A DNA stretch of 64,000 nucleotides from Hyphomonas jannaschiana VP2 (GCF_000685215.1 NZ_ARYJ01000015.1:1-64000), one strand, 5' to 3'. Positions 8,727 to 17,913 are shown, counted from the first letter of the stretch. Numbers and translations are program-made. The notes: generated by a model not told the origin, from the letters alone.

Positions 8727-10125
8727 AGCCCGCTTTTTCCTCTTTTTCGGCATCGTCTTCGGTCTTGTCTGGGCGCTGCGCAGCAATCTGTGGCGCAAGC
8801 GCGTTCTGACGCTGGCCTCCTATGTGTTCTATGGCGCGTGGGACTGGCGGTTCCTCGGCCTGATCATGCTGGTGACGATTGTCAGCTATCTGGTCGGCAA
8901 TGCGGCCACCCTGCCCGAGTCAGAAACGAAGAAGCGCAAATGGGCGCTCGGCGCCGGTATCGTGTTTTCCTTGTGCGTCCTCGGACTGTTCAAGTACTTC
9001 AACTTCTTCGCTGACAGTTTTGTCGACTTTGCGGGCCTCATGGGTTTCAGCGCCGGTCATGTGACGCTGAACCTTGTGCTGCCGGTGGGCATCAGCTTCT
9101 ACACCTTCCAGGCCATCTCCTACATGGTGGATGTCCACCGCGGCGTGATCGGCGCGCGGCGCAGCTTCCTGGATGTGGCCTTCTATATCGCCTTCTTCCC
9201 GCAGCTCGTGGCCGGCCCGATCGTGCGCGCCTCGGACTTCATTCCTCAGATGGACACCGCGCGGAAGTGGAGCGACGTCGCCGTGCGGGCGAGCGTGGCC
9301 CTGTTCCTGGTAGGCTTCTTCAAGAAGGCCTGCGTGTCAGACAATATCGCGCCCTATGTTGACCTTATCTTCGCGGATCCGTCCGCCTACACCGCGCATA
9401 GCGTGATCGCAGGTGTGCTGCTCTACGGCATCCAGATCTATTGCGACTTCTCGGGTTATTCCGACATGGCCATCGCAACGGCCGGCCTGCTGGGATACAA
9501 ATTCCCGCCGAACTTCAACTCGCCGTACCTGTCGCGCGACATCCAGATCTTCTGGCGCCGGTGGCATATCTCTCTTTCGAGCTGGCTGCGCGACTATCTC
9601 TACATTCCGCTCGGCGGGAACCGCAAAGGCGACATGCGCCGCGATGTGAACCTGATGACCACGATGGTGCTCGGCGGCCTGTGGCACGGCGCATCCTTCA
9701 ACTTCATCATCTGGGGCTTCCTGCACGGCCTCGCCCTGATGGTGGAGCGGACCTGGAGCGATCACGTCGCCAAGCGCTTCAATCCGATGGGCCTGATCGG
9801 CATCATCATCGGCACAGCGATGACCTATTACTGGGTGAACCTCGCCTGGATCTTCTTCCGCGCCCCGACACTGGAGGAATCCCTTGCCATCGCGAAGACT
9901 TATGTCACGTTCAGCTCGGAGGGCTCGCAGAGCCTGCCGGCCGTGGTGTGGCCATTCATCCTGGCGATGGGCGTATTCCACATCATCAGCCACAGGATCA
10001 AGCTGGGCGAAATGCTGGCGCAGATCCCGCCCGCCCGCTTCGCGCTGGCCACGGGTGCCCTTGCTGCACTGGCGCTGTCCTTCGTACCGCTCGGCTACCG
10101 GCCCTTCATCTACTTCCAGTTCTGA
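8713..10125 (+). CDS. MBOAT-family O-acyltransferase (AlgI-like)
   Basis: 470 residues with many hydrophobic helices. It has the AlgI/DltB hallmarks: FPQLVAGPIVR around residue 160, the SRDIQIFWRRWHISLSSWLRD region, YIPLGGNRKG, and the conserved histidine in GGLWHGASFNFIIWG. It would carry acetyl groups across the inner membrane for glycan O-acetylation. Overlaps the SGNH partner gene by 14 bases and is followed by a clear terminator, so it is the last gene of the unit. Confidence 0.93.
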   Translation: MLFVEARFFLFFGIVFGLVWALRSNLWRKRVLTLASYVFYGAWDWRFLGLIMLVTIVSYLVGNAATLPESETKKRKWALGAGIVFSLCVLGLFKYFNFFADSFVDFAGLMGFSAGHVTLNLVLPVGISFYTFQAISYMVDVHRGVIGARRSFLDVAFYIAFFPQLVAGPIVRASDFIPQMDTARKWSDVAVRASVALFLVGFFKKACVSDNIAPYVDLIFADPSAYTAHSVIAGVLLYGIQIYCDFSGYSDMAIATAGLLGYKFPPNFNSPYLSRDIQIFWRRWHISLSSWLRDYLYIPLGGNRKGDMRRDVNLMTTMVLGGLWHGASFNFIIWGFLHGLALMVERTWSDHVAKRFNPMGLIGIIIGTAMTYYWVNLAWIFFRAPTLEESLAIAKTYVTFSSEGSQSLPAVVWPFILAMGVFHIISHRIKLGEMLAQIPPARFALATGALAALALSFVPLGYRPFIYFQF

Positions 10126-10150
10126 TACGCAGCTGAACCCGAACAAGAGA

Positions 10151-10185
10151 CGCCCCGGATGTTCGGTCCGGGGCGTTTTTCCTTT
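10151..10185 (+). terminator. Rho-independent terminator after the MBOAT gene
   Basis: CGCCCCGGA and TCCGGGGCG form a perfect 9-base stem with a 7-base loop, directly followed by TTTTTCCTTTT. It begins 25 bases after the MBOAT stop codon. Confidence 0.92.
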
Positions 10186-10216
10186 TCTGTCTTTTTGACT
10201 GAAAACCTGTGAGCGT

Positions 10217-10729
10217 TTACCACCGCCCCCGGCGATCGCCATACCGATGGTGTCCACTGCGATAAGGGATGCCCTGAATGTCGGTCACATGGCCATGACG
10301 GACCGTACAACTGACACTGCTATCGAAGTCATGGCGCCGGCCCTCGAACTCCACTTCACGGAATCGAATGGTGTAACCAGCCCAGCCAAAAGGTTGCGCC
10401 CATGCCCTGCTGTCGAAATCGACGTCACGATACCCAAGCCGGCGGGCTTCGTATTTGATACCGGCACGGCAGGCCCGTATGGCCTCGCGGCTCATCCGGT
10501 CACGGTCGTTCGGAGTATATCCGCGTGTGGCACCACGATAGCTGTATGCGGCCGGGCGATAATCATCGCCGCCATGTCCAACCTCGATAAAGAGTGTGGA
10601 AGTGTCACCAATATCCGTGACAACAGCCGCCCGGAGCTGCGGACTGTCCGCTGCGGCAGGGAGTGCGAAGAGCGCCGACGCAGCAAGGGCAACGGCAGCC
10701 GCTCCAGAAGTCATGACGTGTTTCATCAT
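10217..10729 (-). CDS. Hypothetical secreted protein
   Basis: 170 residues. The start is placed at the ATG-ATG pair where a typical signal peptide begins (hydrophobic core VALAASALFALPAAAD, cleavage near residue 27); the frame stays open further upstream but without signal-like sequence. The mature part is rich in Arg, Asp and Tyr, with two cysteines (ACRAG and SCTVRH) that could form a disulfide. No family recognised. Confidence 0.65.
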   Translation of the reverse strand: MMKHVMTSGAAAVALAASALFALPAAADSPQLRAAVVTDIGDTSTLFIEVGHGGDDYRPAAYSYRGATRGYTPNDRDRMSREAIRACRAGIKYEARRLGYRDVDFDSRAWAQPFGWAGYTIRFREVEFEGRRHDFDSSVSCTVRHGHVTDIQGIPYRSGHHRYGDRRGRW

Positions 10730-10990
10730 GGCTTTCAGAAAACACGACGTACCGGAACGGATGCTGAAATACGCGTTCACATCCCGTTGCCGGACAAATA
10801 GGGCATCGCCTATTCGTTTCGACACAAAAATGACCAATTGCGCCACAATTCGCCTGATCGGGGATTTTTGCAGCGGACCTTCTGGTCACAACTGCAGTTT
10901 TTCCAACCATTCCTATAATTAAGGTGACGAAACTCCGTGACACAGGCATGCGGGTGGATAAACCGACAATCCAGAACGGATGGTGGAGCC

Positions 10991-12838
10991 ATGAAAAAAT
11001 CATTGGCCTTTACGGCAACGGCTGTTTCGCTCGCGGTACTGATGACTGCATGCGGTGGCGGCGGCGGCACAAGCAGCGGCGGCGACCCCGGCGGCATACC
11101 CACGCCTGTGCCTCCGCCCCCTCCTCCACCGCCACCTCCGCCGCCTCCGCCACCACCTCCGCCGCCGCCGCCACCTCCGGCGTCAATCGGGGACTCCGCT
11201 TTCGAAACGCAGGCAAGCACGTCCCGCCTCCTGACCCAGGCGACGTTCGGCCCGACCACGGAAGATCTCGACCGGCTGACGGGAACCAGCGGCTCGGCCT
11301 GGCTCGCTCAGGAATTCGCCAAACCGGCGACTCTCAACCTCGACTGGGTCGTGAACTTCATGGACCAGCCGAATTCCCGCACGATCGAGGGCTATATCAA
11401 TGACCGCGGCGGTGCGGCGCCGACCTATTCCTTCTGGATAAATGCGATCACGGCCGACGATCAGCTGCGCCAGCGCGTGGCCTTCGCCCTGTCGCAGATC
11501 ATCGTCGTGTCTCACCATGAAACTGCCAGCGCCACCTATAACCGGCCGCGCGCGGTAGCCTACTACCAGGACATCCTGACCCGGAACGCATTCGGCAACT
11601 ATCGAGACATTCTGGAAGAGATCACCTATTCGCCAGCGATGGGTCTCTATCTGACCTACTACCAGAACCAGAAGGAAGACCCGGCCACCCAGCGCATGCC
11701 CGACGAGAACTATGCGCGGGAAATCATGCAGCTGTTCACGATCGGCCTGAACGAGCTGAACCTCGACGGAACCGAGAAGACCGGCGCCGACGGACAGCCC
11801 ATTCCGACCTATGATAATACCGATGTGACAGGGCTCGCCAAAGTGTTCACCGGGCTCAGCCTGAACAGCGGTGGCTTTTTCGACTCCATCTGGGACGTAC
11901 CGGAAAGCCTCCAGTCGACCCCGATGAAGATGTTCCCTGAATATCATTCGACCTCGGCGAAGACGTTCCTCGGTGTGACAATTCCGGCCGGCACGAGCGG
12001 AACGGAAAGCATCGACATTGCACTCGACACGCTTTTCGAACACCCGAACCTCGCCCCTTTCATCAGCCGACAGATGATCCAGCGGCTGGTAACAAGTGAC
12101 CCGTCACCTGATTATGTCAGGCGGGTGGCAACGGCATTCGAGAACGGAAACTACACCCTGCCGGACGGCACAATTGTCGGCGACGGCCGCCGCGGCTCGA
12201 TGGAAGCCCTGGTCGCAGCGATCCTGATGGATTCCGAGGCGCGGTCTGATCAGATGCTGGCCTTCGACACGTTCGGCAAGATCCGGGAGCCCGCCATCCG
12301 CTTCGTGCAATGGGCCCGCGCGTTCGACGCCTCGACCGTCACACCACAGAATTCGTTCGACCCATACGACCCGACCACGCGGGCAGACCTCGGTCAGTCC
12401 CCCTATGAATCCCCGTCGGTCTTCAACTTCTACCGGCCGGGATATATTGCACCGGGCAGCGCCACCGGGGCCGCAGGCATGACCGTTCCGGAATTGCAGA
12501 TCACGAACAGTTCAACTCTGGTCGGATATGCCAATTTCATGGGGCACTTTGCCTTTGCTGAAGCCCTGAACGGCAACGACCAGCACAATTCCAGTTTCAT
12601 CCCGGACTATACCGATGAACGCGCGCTGGCGAGCAACCCGGCCGCCCTGGTCGATCATCTCGATACGCTGCTCGCTTCCGGACAGCTGACCGATGGAACC
12701 CGGAACAATATCGTACAGACGGTTCAGGCCATTCCCCTGACGAATGAGAACGTCGCCAACTATGACGGAGAACTGACACGGATCGGCACCGCCGTTCTGA
12801 TGGTCATGACGTCCCCTGATTACCTCGTGCAGCGCTAG
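10991..12838 (+). CDS. DUF1800-family lipoprotein with 23-proline linker
   Basis: 615 residues from the ATG at 10991, preceded by GGTGGAG. The signal segment ends with lipobox MTAC followed by five glycines, then a run of 23 consecutive prolines, then the DUF1800 domain starting at ASTSRLLTQATFGPT. Typical DUF1800 features visible are RVAFALSQI, NYAREIMQLFTIGL, FTGLS and the closing MTSPDYLVQR. The function of the family is not established, but members are regularly paired with DUF1501 proteins, as here nine bases downstream. The polyproline run probably projects the domain away from the outer membrane and may demand EF-P during translation. Confidence 0.88.
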   Translation: MKKSLAFTATAVSLAVLMTACGGGGGTSSGGDPGGIPTPVPPPPPPPPPPPPPPPPPPPPPPPASIGDSAFETQASTSRLLTQATFGPTTEDLDRLTGTSGSAWLAQEFAKPATLNLDWVVNFMDQPNSRTIEGYINDRGGAAPTYSFWINAITADDQLRQRVAFALSQIIVVSHHETASATYNRPRAVAYYQDILTRNAFGNYRDILEEITYSPAMGLYLTYYQNQKEDPATQRMPDENYAREIMQLFTIGLNELNLDGTEKTGADGQPIPTYDNTDVTGLAKVFTGLSLNSGGFFDSIWDVPESLQSTPMKMFPEYHSTSAKTFLGVTIPAGTSGTESIDIALDTLFEHPNLAPFISRQMIQRLVTSDPSPDYVRRVATAFENGNYTLPDGTIVGDGRRGSMEALVAAILMDSEARSDQMLAFDTFGKIREPAIRFVQWARAFDASTVTPQNSFDPYDPTTRADLGQSPYESPSVFNFYRPGYIAPGSATGAAGMTVPELQITNSSTLVGYANFMGHFAFAEALNGNDQHNSSFIPDYTDERALASNPAALVDHLDTLLASGQLTDGTRNNIVQTVQAIPLTNENVANYDGELTRIGTAVLMVMTSPDYLVQR

Positions 12839-12847
12839 GAGACGGAC

Positions 12848-14242
12848 ATGACGATTTCCCGCAGACACCTCCTCAAAGGCATCGGTGCCGGGGCGCTGAG
12901 CGCCGCAACCCTGACAACACTCGGCAATGCCATGTACGGCTTCCAGGCGGCCAACGCCGCAGAAGTCACTGGCTACAAGGCCTTGGTCTGCATCTTCCTG
13001 CTCGGCGGATGTGACACGCACGATGTGCTGCTGCCCTACGACCAGTCGTCCTATGACAGTTTCCGGAATATCCGCAGTTCCATGTTCGGCGGATACAATG
13101 GCAGCCGGGACCGGAGCCAGTTGCTGCAGCTGTCGCCCACAAATGCCAGTGATTTCGGCGGCCGGCAGTTTGCCATGCCACCAGAAATGAGCGGCCTGCA
13201 CGGCTTGTTCGAGTCTGGCGATGCAGCCTTCGTTGCCAATACCGGCCCGCTGATCCAGCCGCTAAACCGTTCGCAATGGCAAAGCGGAACCGTGCCGGTG
13301 CCAAAACAGCTGTTCTCGCACAACGACCAGCAGTCGACCTGGGCAGCGAGCGCCCCGGAAGGCGCACAATATGGATGGGGTGGCCGGTTTGCCGATGCGT
13401 CCGTCCTGTCTGGCGCGAACAACAACCGGGAATTCAGCACGATCACGACGGTCGGGAATGAATTGTTCCTGACGGGACAGGAAGTCCTGCCCTACCAGAT
13501 CGGCACGAATGGCGCGGATGAGATCGACATCCTCGACGATTTCAGCAATTCCGACATCACGAACTTGCTACGCCGTCATTTCTCGGCAAGCGACTTCAAT
13601 GACAGCAACCTGATTGAAAAGGATGTGGCCCGGATCGCGGACAAGTCCGTTGTCCTGAACGAGGCCTACAACCAGGCCGTGGCGAACCTCGTCCCGATCT
13701 CGACCCAGTTCCCGCAATCCTATCTTGGCTCCCAGATGAAGGCGATCGCAAACGCTATCGCCATCCGGGACAGCCTGTCAGTCCGCCGGCAGGTGTTTTT
13801 CGCCGCGATTGGCGGGTTCGACACGCACTCCACCCAGGCGGCGGACCTGCCGGGTCACCTATCGGAAGTGTCAGCAGCGATCACCGCCTTCCACGCCGCC
13901 ATGAAGGAGCTGGGTGTGGGCAATGATGTGACCACGTTCACCGCGTCGGATTTCGGCCGCACACTCGCCGCCAATGGCGACGGCACCGATCATGGCTGGG
14001 GCTCTCACCACATTGTGGTCGGCGGAGCCGTACAGGGCCAGCGGATTTATGGCGATGTGCCCCCGGCAGAGTTCGGGCATTCACAGGACGCCGACAGCGG
14101 CCGCCTGATCCCGACAATCTCGGTTGAGCAATATGCTGAGCCGATGGGCCGCTGGTTCGGACTGAGCGATAGCGACCTCGCCGCCGCCCTGCCGAACCTC
14201 GGCAACTTTACGGCCCCCAACCCGGTGCAGAACATCCTGTAG
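12848..14242 (+). CDS. DUF1501-family Tat-exported protein
   Basis: 464 residues with a textbook Tat leader (SRRHLLKGIGAGALSAATL), so it is exported folded. The body matches the DUF1501 family, related to the alkaline-phosphatase/sulfatase fold: LVCIFLLGGCDTHDVLLPYD near the start, GGFDTHSTQ, TASDFGRTLAANGDGTDHGWG, and GDVPP. His and Asp residues in DTH and DHGWG are candidate metal ligands. It forms a two-gene unit with the DUF1800 lipoprotein. The pair's substrate is unknown. Confidence 0.9.
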   Translation: MTISRRHLLKGIGAGALSAATLTTLGNAMYGFQAANAAEVTGYKALVCIFLLGGCDTHDVLLPYDQSSYDSFRNIRSSMFGGYNGSRDRSQLLQLSPTNASDFGGRQFAMPPEMSGLHGLFESGDAAFVANTGPLIQPLNRSQWQSGTVPVPKQLFSHNDQQSTWAASAPEGAQYGWGGRFADASVLSGANNNREFSTITTVGNELFLTGQEVLPYQIGTNGADEIDILDDFSNSDITNLLRRHFSASDFNDSNLIEKDVARIADKSVVLNEAYNQAVANLVPISTQFPQSYLGSQMKAIANAIAIRDSLSVRRQVFFAAIGGFDTHSTQAADLPGHLSEVSAAITAFHAAMKELGVGNDVTTFTASDFGRTLAANGDGTDHGWGSHHIVVGGAVQGQRIYGDVPPAEFGHSQDADSGRLIPTISVEQYAEPMGRWFGLSDSDLAAALPNLGNFTAPNPVQNIL

Positions 14243-14259
14243 CGCGGCCAGCGAACGGC

Positions 14260-14976
14260 TTAGCCGAGGCCCCGCATCCAGGTTTCCAGCGCGCGCGCTT
14301 CCTTGCGGCGGGCTTCGGTGGCCGCTTTGGCCTCGTCGTCCTCACCCCATTGCTCGATCTGCCAGGCCTCATCGACGCGGGAGACCTCGAAGGCATCGGC
14401 CGCAGAGAGCTGCCCTTCGGCCACAGCAAGGGCCAACAGCGCGGATCCAAACAGGCCGCAGGCATAGAGCGTGCCGGTGAGACGGAAATCGTCCATGTCC
14501 AAAGCGACCTGACGGGCGGCTTCCAGCGAGGCATCCGGCTGGGGCGACGCCAGAAGGCCCTCCACAGGCACCAGAAGAATATCCAGCTCCTGTCCGGCCC
14601 ATTCGCGCACCGGGCGCCAATAGGCCTCTTCCCGCTCGACCAGTTCCATCGGGCCTTCCGCGAGGTGGCACAGGAGGTCTGTCTCGCAATAGCGGGCCAG
14701 TTCGTCCGCCATTTCGTCCCGCGCTTCCGGCGTGCGGTCGATGGCGACATTGGCGAGCCGCGTCAGGTGCATGCCGACGAGGTCGATGGCTTCGCCCTGA
14801 TCGTTCCATTCGGCAGCGATGGCACGCGCGAGGCGCTGGCTTGGCAGGCAAAGCGCAGCGCGGGCGGGTGTCTTGATGGAGCGCCCGTCGAGGGTCACGG
14901 TCCAGCCGCCCGGCATCTGCTCTGCGGCGGCCTCTTTGTAGAAGCGCTTGGGCTTATCTGAAGGAGAAGTTGTCAT
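14260..14976 (-). CDS. ATP12-family chaperone (F1-ATPase assembly)
   Basis: 238 residues from the ATG beginning MTTSPSDKPKRFYK; an upstream alternative start adds 12 residues of unlikely sequence. The ATP12 signature is clear: GWTVTLDGRSIKTPARAAL, AIAAEWNDQGE, MHLTRLANVAIDRT and YCETDLLCHLAE, ending with an acidic-basic helix. Mitochondrial ATP12 chaperones the F1 alpha subunit, and alphaproteobacteria hold the bacterial relatives. It is normally next to rluC and HAD genes; here a 624-base foreign-looking gene separates it from them. Convergent with the DUF1501 gene. Confidence 0.92.
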   Translation of the reverse strand: MTTSPSDKPKRFYKEAAAEQMPGGWTVTLDGRSIKTPARAALCLPSQRLARAIAAEWNDQGEAIDLVGMHLTRLANVAIDRTPEARDEMADELARYCETDLLCHLAEGPMELVEREEAYWRPVREWAGQELDILLVPVEGLLASPQPDASLEAARQVALDMDDFRLTGTLYACGLFGSALLALAVAEGQLSAADAFEVSRVDEAWQIEQWGEDDEAKAATEARRKEARALETWMRGLG

Positions 14977-15044
14977 GGCCGCGCATGTACGACACCTTAC
15001 ATTACCTTCCAAGAGATAGCAGCACCAACACCGTCCAGCTCGTC

Positions 15045-15668
15045 TCAGGCATCGAAATCCGCTCGATCAAGCAGCGTGTAAGTAAAACTGTTTCCGAACG
15101 CCTGTTCGCCATGCTCGCATTTGAGCAAGAATTCAGAAAAGTGCCGACGGTCAGCAAATACTTGGCAACCAGCAGAGTAGATTGAGTTGTCCGAGTCGTA
15201 GTTGCCGTTCATCGGTCCCTGATGAATATTTATTCCGAACCGGCCTTTATGCGGGTTGACCAGATTCAATTCGCCATCACGAGTGTTGTCACGATAAACC
15301 GTTACATCACCAAGACGCTGACATAGTGCTTTGTGTCCAGACTTTCTTCCACGATTGTGAATATCAAGCTTATATACACCCTCATATTGGCCAGGTGCCA
15401 AAATTGCCGTCCCTTCAGAGCGTATAGGCTTCAGAAGATACTTCCTGCTCGGATCAGTCGTTATCGGGTAGTAGGAAATATCCCACTCCCCCATAAACCG
15501 ATGGAATACAACCAAAGTATCGTCAAAGGTTTTTGGTGAAACGGGTGTGTTGCGGATCCCAATAATGTTGAGATTCCAATCGATGTCTGAATTATCGTAG
15601 ACTCGATAGTTCTTATTTTTCAAAACACTGACGATTTCATCAACTGTTGGCCGAAACGTCTGCCCCAT
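15045..15668 (-). CDS. YkuD/L,D-transpeptidase-like protein, inserted gene
   Basis: 207 residues with no signal peptide. The central region contains GINIHQG, then 15 residues, then SAGCQV, matching the YkuD pattern of His, 14-17 residues, Ser/Thr-x-Gly-Cys. Nearby DNTRDGELNLVNPHKGRFG resembles the beta-sheet leading into that site in phage-like and orphan relatives. It may therefore be a cysteine-dependent peptidoglycan enzyme, but without an export signal it could need another route (phage or toxin type). The DNA is much AT-richer than the flanking atp12 and HAD genes, and it breaks a gene order I expect to be continuous. Confidence 0.7.
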   Translation of the reverse strand: MGQTFRPTVDEIVSVLKNKNYRVYDNSDIDWNLNIIGIRNTPVSPKTFDDTLVVFHRFMGEWDISYYPITTDPSRKYLLKPIRSEGTAILAPGQYEGVYKLDIHNRGRKSGHKALCQRLGDVTVYRDNTRDGELNLVNPHKGRFGINIHQGPMNGNYDSDNSIYSAGCQVFADRRHFSEFLLKCEHGEQAFGNSFTYTLLDRADFDA

Positions 15669-15711
15669 AGCATGCCTCCCTGTTGGAGAAATGATAACAC
15701 AGCCTCAAAAT

Positions 15712-16395
15712 TCAACCTACACCCGAAACAGGAACAAACGCCCTTAAACTCGAATTCAGCGTACCGAAATCGTGGTGGACTTCATGTGCACCGGCGTCTT
15801 CCAGCTCATGCGCTTCGCCAAAGCCCCAGCTGACGCCGAGGGTTCGGACGCCGGCCGCGCGGCCCATGGCGATGTCGTGGATGGCGTCGCCGATCATCAG
15901 GCTCGCGCCGGGCGCCACGCCGAGGGCGCTCATGGCCTGCTGCACCATGTGCGGGTGCGGCTTGCCGGGGCCGTCATCGGCGCACCAGATCGTGTCGAAG
16001 AAATGCTCCAGCTGGTGCAGCTTGAACAGGCTGGCGATGCCCGCCCGTGTCTTGCCGGTCGCCATGCCGATCAGCCAGCCTTCGTCGCGCAGGGCTTCCA
16101 GCGTTTCCAGCGCGCCTTCATAGAGCGGCTGATGAAAATCCGGGCGGGCGCGGGCCCGCACCCAGGTATTCCGGTAGTCCGTGACGAGCCGCTCGATGTC
16201 TTCCGCCGAGGCGCCCGGTGCCAGCTGGGCGCAGGCTTCATGCAGACTAAGACCGACGATCCGGCGTGTATCATCATACTCCGGGGGCACTAAACCGGAC
16301 TGCCGGAAGGCTTCCACCATGACATTGTGGATCGTCTCACGGCTGTCGACGATGGTTCCGTCCACATCCCAGATGGCGAGGCGCAGGTCAGTCAT
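15712..16395 (-). CDS. HAD-IA hydrolase (phosphoglycolate-phosphatase-like)
   Basis: 227 residues with all four HAD motifs: DVDGTIVD (motif I, nucleophile Asp10), ATGKTRAG (motif II), GKPHPHM lysine (motif III) and GDAIHDIAMGRAAG (motif IV). The helical cap between motifs I and II fits subfamily IA. Phosphoglycolate is a common substrate, but pyrophosphatase or nucleotidase activity is equally possible. It lies 12 bases downstream of rluC on the same strand. The C-terminal tail is slightly AT-richer where it meets the inserted YkuD-like gene. Confidence 0.9.
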   Translation of the reverse strand: MTDLRLAIWDVDGTIVDSRETIHNVMVEAFRQSGLVPPEYDDTRRIVGLSLHEACAQLAPGASAEDIERLVTDYRNTWVRARARPDFHQPLYEGALETLEALRDEGWLIGMATGKTRAGIASLFKLHQLEHFFDTIWCADDGPGKPHPHMVQQAMSALGVAPGASLMIGDAIHDIAMGRAAGVRTLGVSWGFGEAHELEDAGAHEVHHDFGTLNSSLRAFVPVSGVG

Positions 16396-16407
16396 TGGCT
16401 TCCAGTA

Positions 16408-17454
16408 TCAGACGAAAGGGGCAAGCGGATCCTTGCCGGCTTCCTGTTCGAGGAAGCCGAGCGTTTCGAAGGTCTGCGCCATGTGCGGCGGCAGCGGCGC
16501 GACGATCTTCAGCGGCTTGGCATTCTGGCGCGGGATCATCAGGGCGCGTGCGTGCAGGTGCAGTCCGGGGGCGAGCCCTTGCGGCACTTCCCGGCGGCAC
16601 TGGTATTTGAAGTCGCCGAGGATCGACGTGTTCATTTCCAGCATGTGGAAGCGCAGCTGGTGCATGCGCCCGGTCAGCGGTTTCAGTGCCACCCAGGCTG
16701 CGCGCTGGCCCGCCGTCGAAATCACGGCATAGTCCGTGATCGAGTGCCTTGCGCCCTCAACGCCCTGTGCTGACCGGAACATCCGTTCACGGTCTGAGTC
16801 CCGGCGGCCGCGCGCCTTCGGATTGACAACACGATAGCCGTCTTCCTCATGCTCGTCTGGCACGCCTTTCACCATCCAGCAACGGATCTGCCCGAAAGGC
16901 GGATTGGGCACACCAACCGTGACGGCCCAATAGACCTTGTCCATGTCACGGCTGCGGAACAGTTCGGCGAGGCGCGCCGCGGCAGCCGGGTGCTTTGCCG
17001 TCAGCAGGACACCGGACGTGTCCTTGTCCAGGCGGTGTACCAGCACCGGCCTGTGTGTTCCGTCGCCGAGGGATGCCAGCATGCCGTCGATATGCTTGCC
17101 CTGCCCCGAGCCGCCCTGCACGGCGAGGCCGGCGGGCTTGTTCAGCGCGATCATGTCATCGTCTTCGTAGAGCGTGATCTCGCGCAGAAAGTCCCGGTCT
17201 TCCTTTGAGGCTTTGCTGGTCTTGTCCGGGGCCGGTTTGGCTGCATCTCCGCTGAGGATCGGCAGGCGCACCTGCATGCCGGCGGACAGGCGCGTGTTGG
17301 ACTTCGCCCTTGAGCCATCCACCCGGATCTGCCCGGTGCGGATCATCTTCTCCACCTGGCCCTGGGTCAGCTGGACACGCCGCTTGATCCAGCGGTCGAG
17401 GCGCGTGCCTTCTTCCTTCGACGTGACGGTTTCGGTGACAATCTGGCCGCTCAT
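16408..17454 (-). CDS. rluC: 23S rRNA pseudouridine synthase, RluC/RluD family
   Basis: 348 residues. An N-terminal S4 RNA-binding domain (TRLDRWIKRR... GQIRVDG, about residues 17-47) is followed by the pseudouridine synthase domain with the catalytic motif HRLDKDTSGVLL (Asp143), preceded by LNKPAGLAVQGG. It isomerises specific uridines in 23S rRNA; RluC is the usual assignment in alphaproteobacteria but RluD-like activity is not excluded. Overlaps crcB by four bases and is probably cotranscribed with it. Confidence 0.9.
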   Translation of the reverse strand: MSGQIVTETVTSKEEGTRLDRWIKRRVQLTQGQVEKMIRTGQIRVDGSRAKSNTRLSAGMQVRLPILSGDAAKPAPDKTSKASKEDRDFLREITLYEDDDMIALNKPAGLAVQGGSGQGKHIDGMLASLGDGTHRPVLVHRLDKDTSGVLLTAKHPAAAARLAELFRSRDMDKVYWAVTVGVPNPPFGQIRCWMVKGVPDEHEEDGYRVVNPKARGRRDSDRERMFRSAQGVEGARHSITDYAVISTAGQRAAWVALKPLTGRMHQLRFHMLEMNTSILGDFKYQCRREVPQGLAPGLHLHARALMIPRQNAKPLKIVAPLPPHMAQTFETLGFLEQEAGKDPLAPFV

Positions 17455-17834
17455 GCAAACACCTTCCGGGCGATCCAGAGACCGATAAAGAGGGCCGCCA
17501 GCCCCAGGGCGACCGACAGGCCGGCATACGCCGCGGCGCGGGTCATATCGCCGGCGCGGACATAGTTCGCCACTTCCAGGGAAAACGCCGAAAACGTGGT
17601 GAAACCGCCGAGCAGCCCTGTCGCCAGGAACAGGCGCAGCTCCTGCGGCCCGCCCTGCCCGCGGAAGGCCAGCCAGCTGATCAGGAAGCCCATGAAGAAG
17701 CTGCCGAGAATGTTCACGGCAAATGTGCCATAGGGCCAGTGATCCGGCATGTGGCGCACCGCCAGCTGCCCGACCCCATGGCGCATGGCTGCGCCGAGCG
17801 CGCCGCCTGCTGCAACTGCAAGAAATCCGTTCAT
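17451..17834 (-). CDS. crcB: Fluoride efflux channel CrcB/Fluc
   Basis: 127 residues, the normal length, from the ATG beginning MNGFLAVAAGG; the frame is open 15 codons further but that part is not channel-like. Four hydrophobic helices are seen, with the family motifs GGALGAAMRH near the start, NILGSFFMGF and GFTTFSAFSLE. It exports fluoride as a dimeric channel. I see no fluoride riboswitch in the short gap to the tRNA gene upstream. Its stop overlaps the rluC start (ATGA). Confidence 0.93.
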   Translation of the reverse strand: MNGFLAVAAGGALGAAMRHGVGQLAVRHMPDHWPYGTFAVNILGSFFMGFLISWLAFRGQGGPQELRLFLATGLLGGFTTFSAFSLEVANYVRAGDMTRAAAYAGLSVALGLAALFIGLWIARKVFA

Positions 17835-17913
17835 GGCCCGCCTTCTAACCGCATCCGGCGAGCGACACCAGCGGCTCATGCCAGCGCGCCCGTCTTGCGG
17901 AACAGCGGGTAAC

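Noticed and set aside
11080-11182. The GC-rich polyproline tract as a microsatellite outside a gene
   Set aside because: It is in frame, mixes all four proline codons and sits between a lipobox and a DUF1800 domain, so it is a coding linker.
17835-17913. Possible fluoride riboswitch before crcB
   Set aside because: Only about 80 bases lie between the tRNA-Gly 3' end and crcB, and I see no fluoride-riboswitch pattern.
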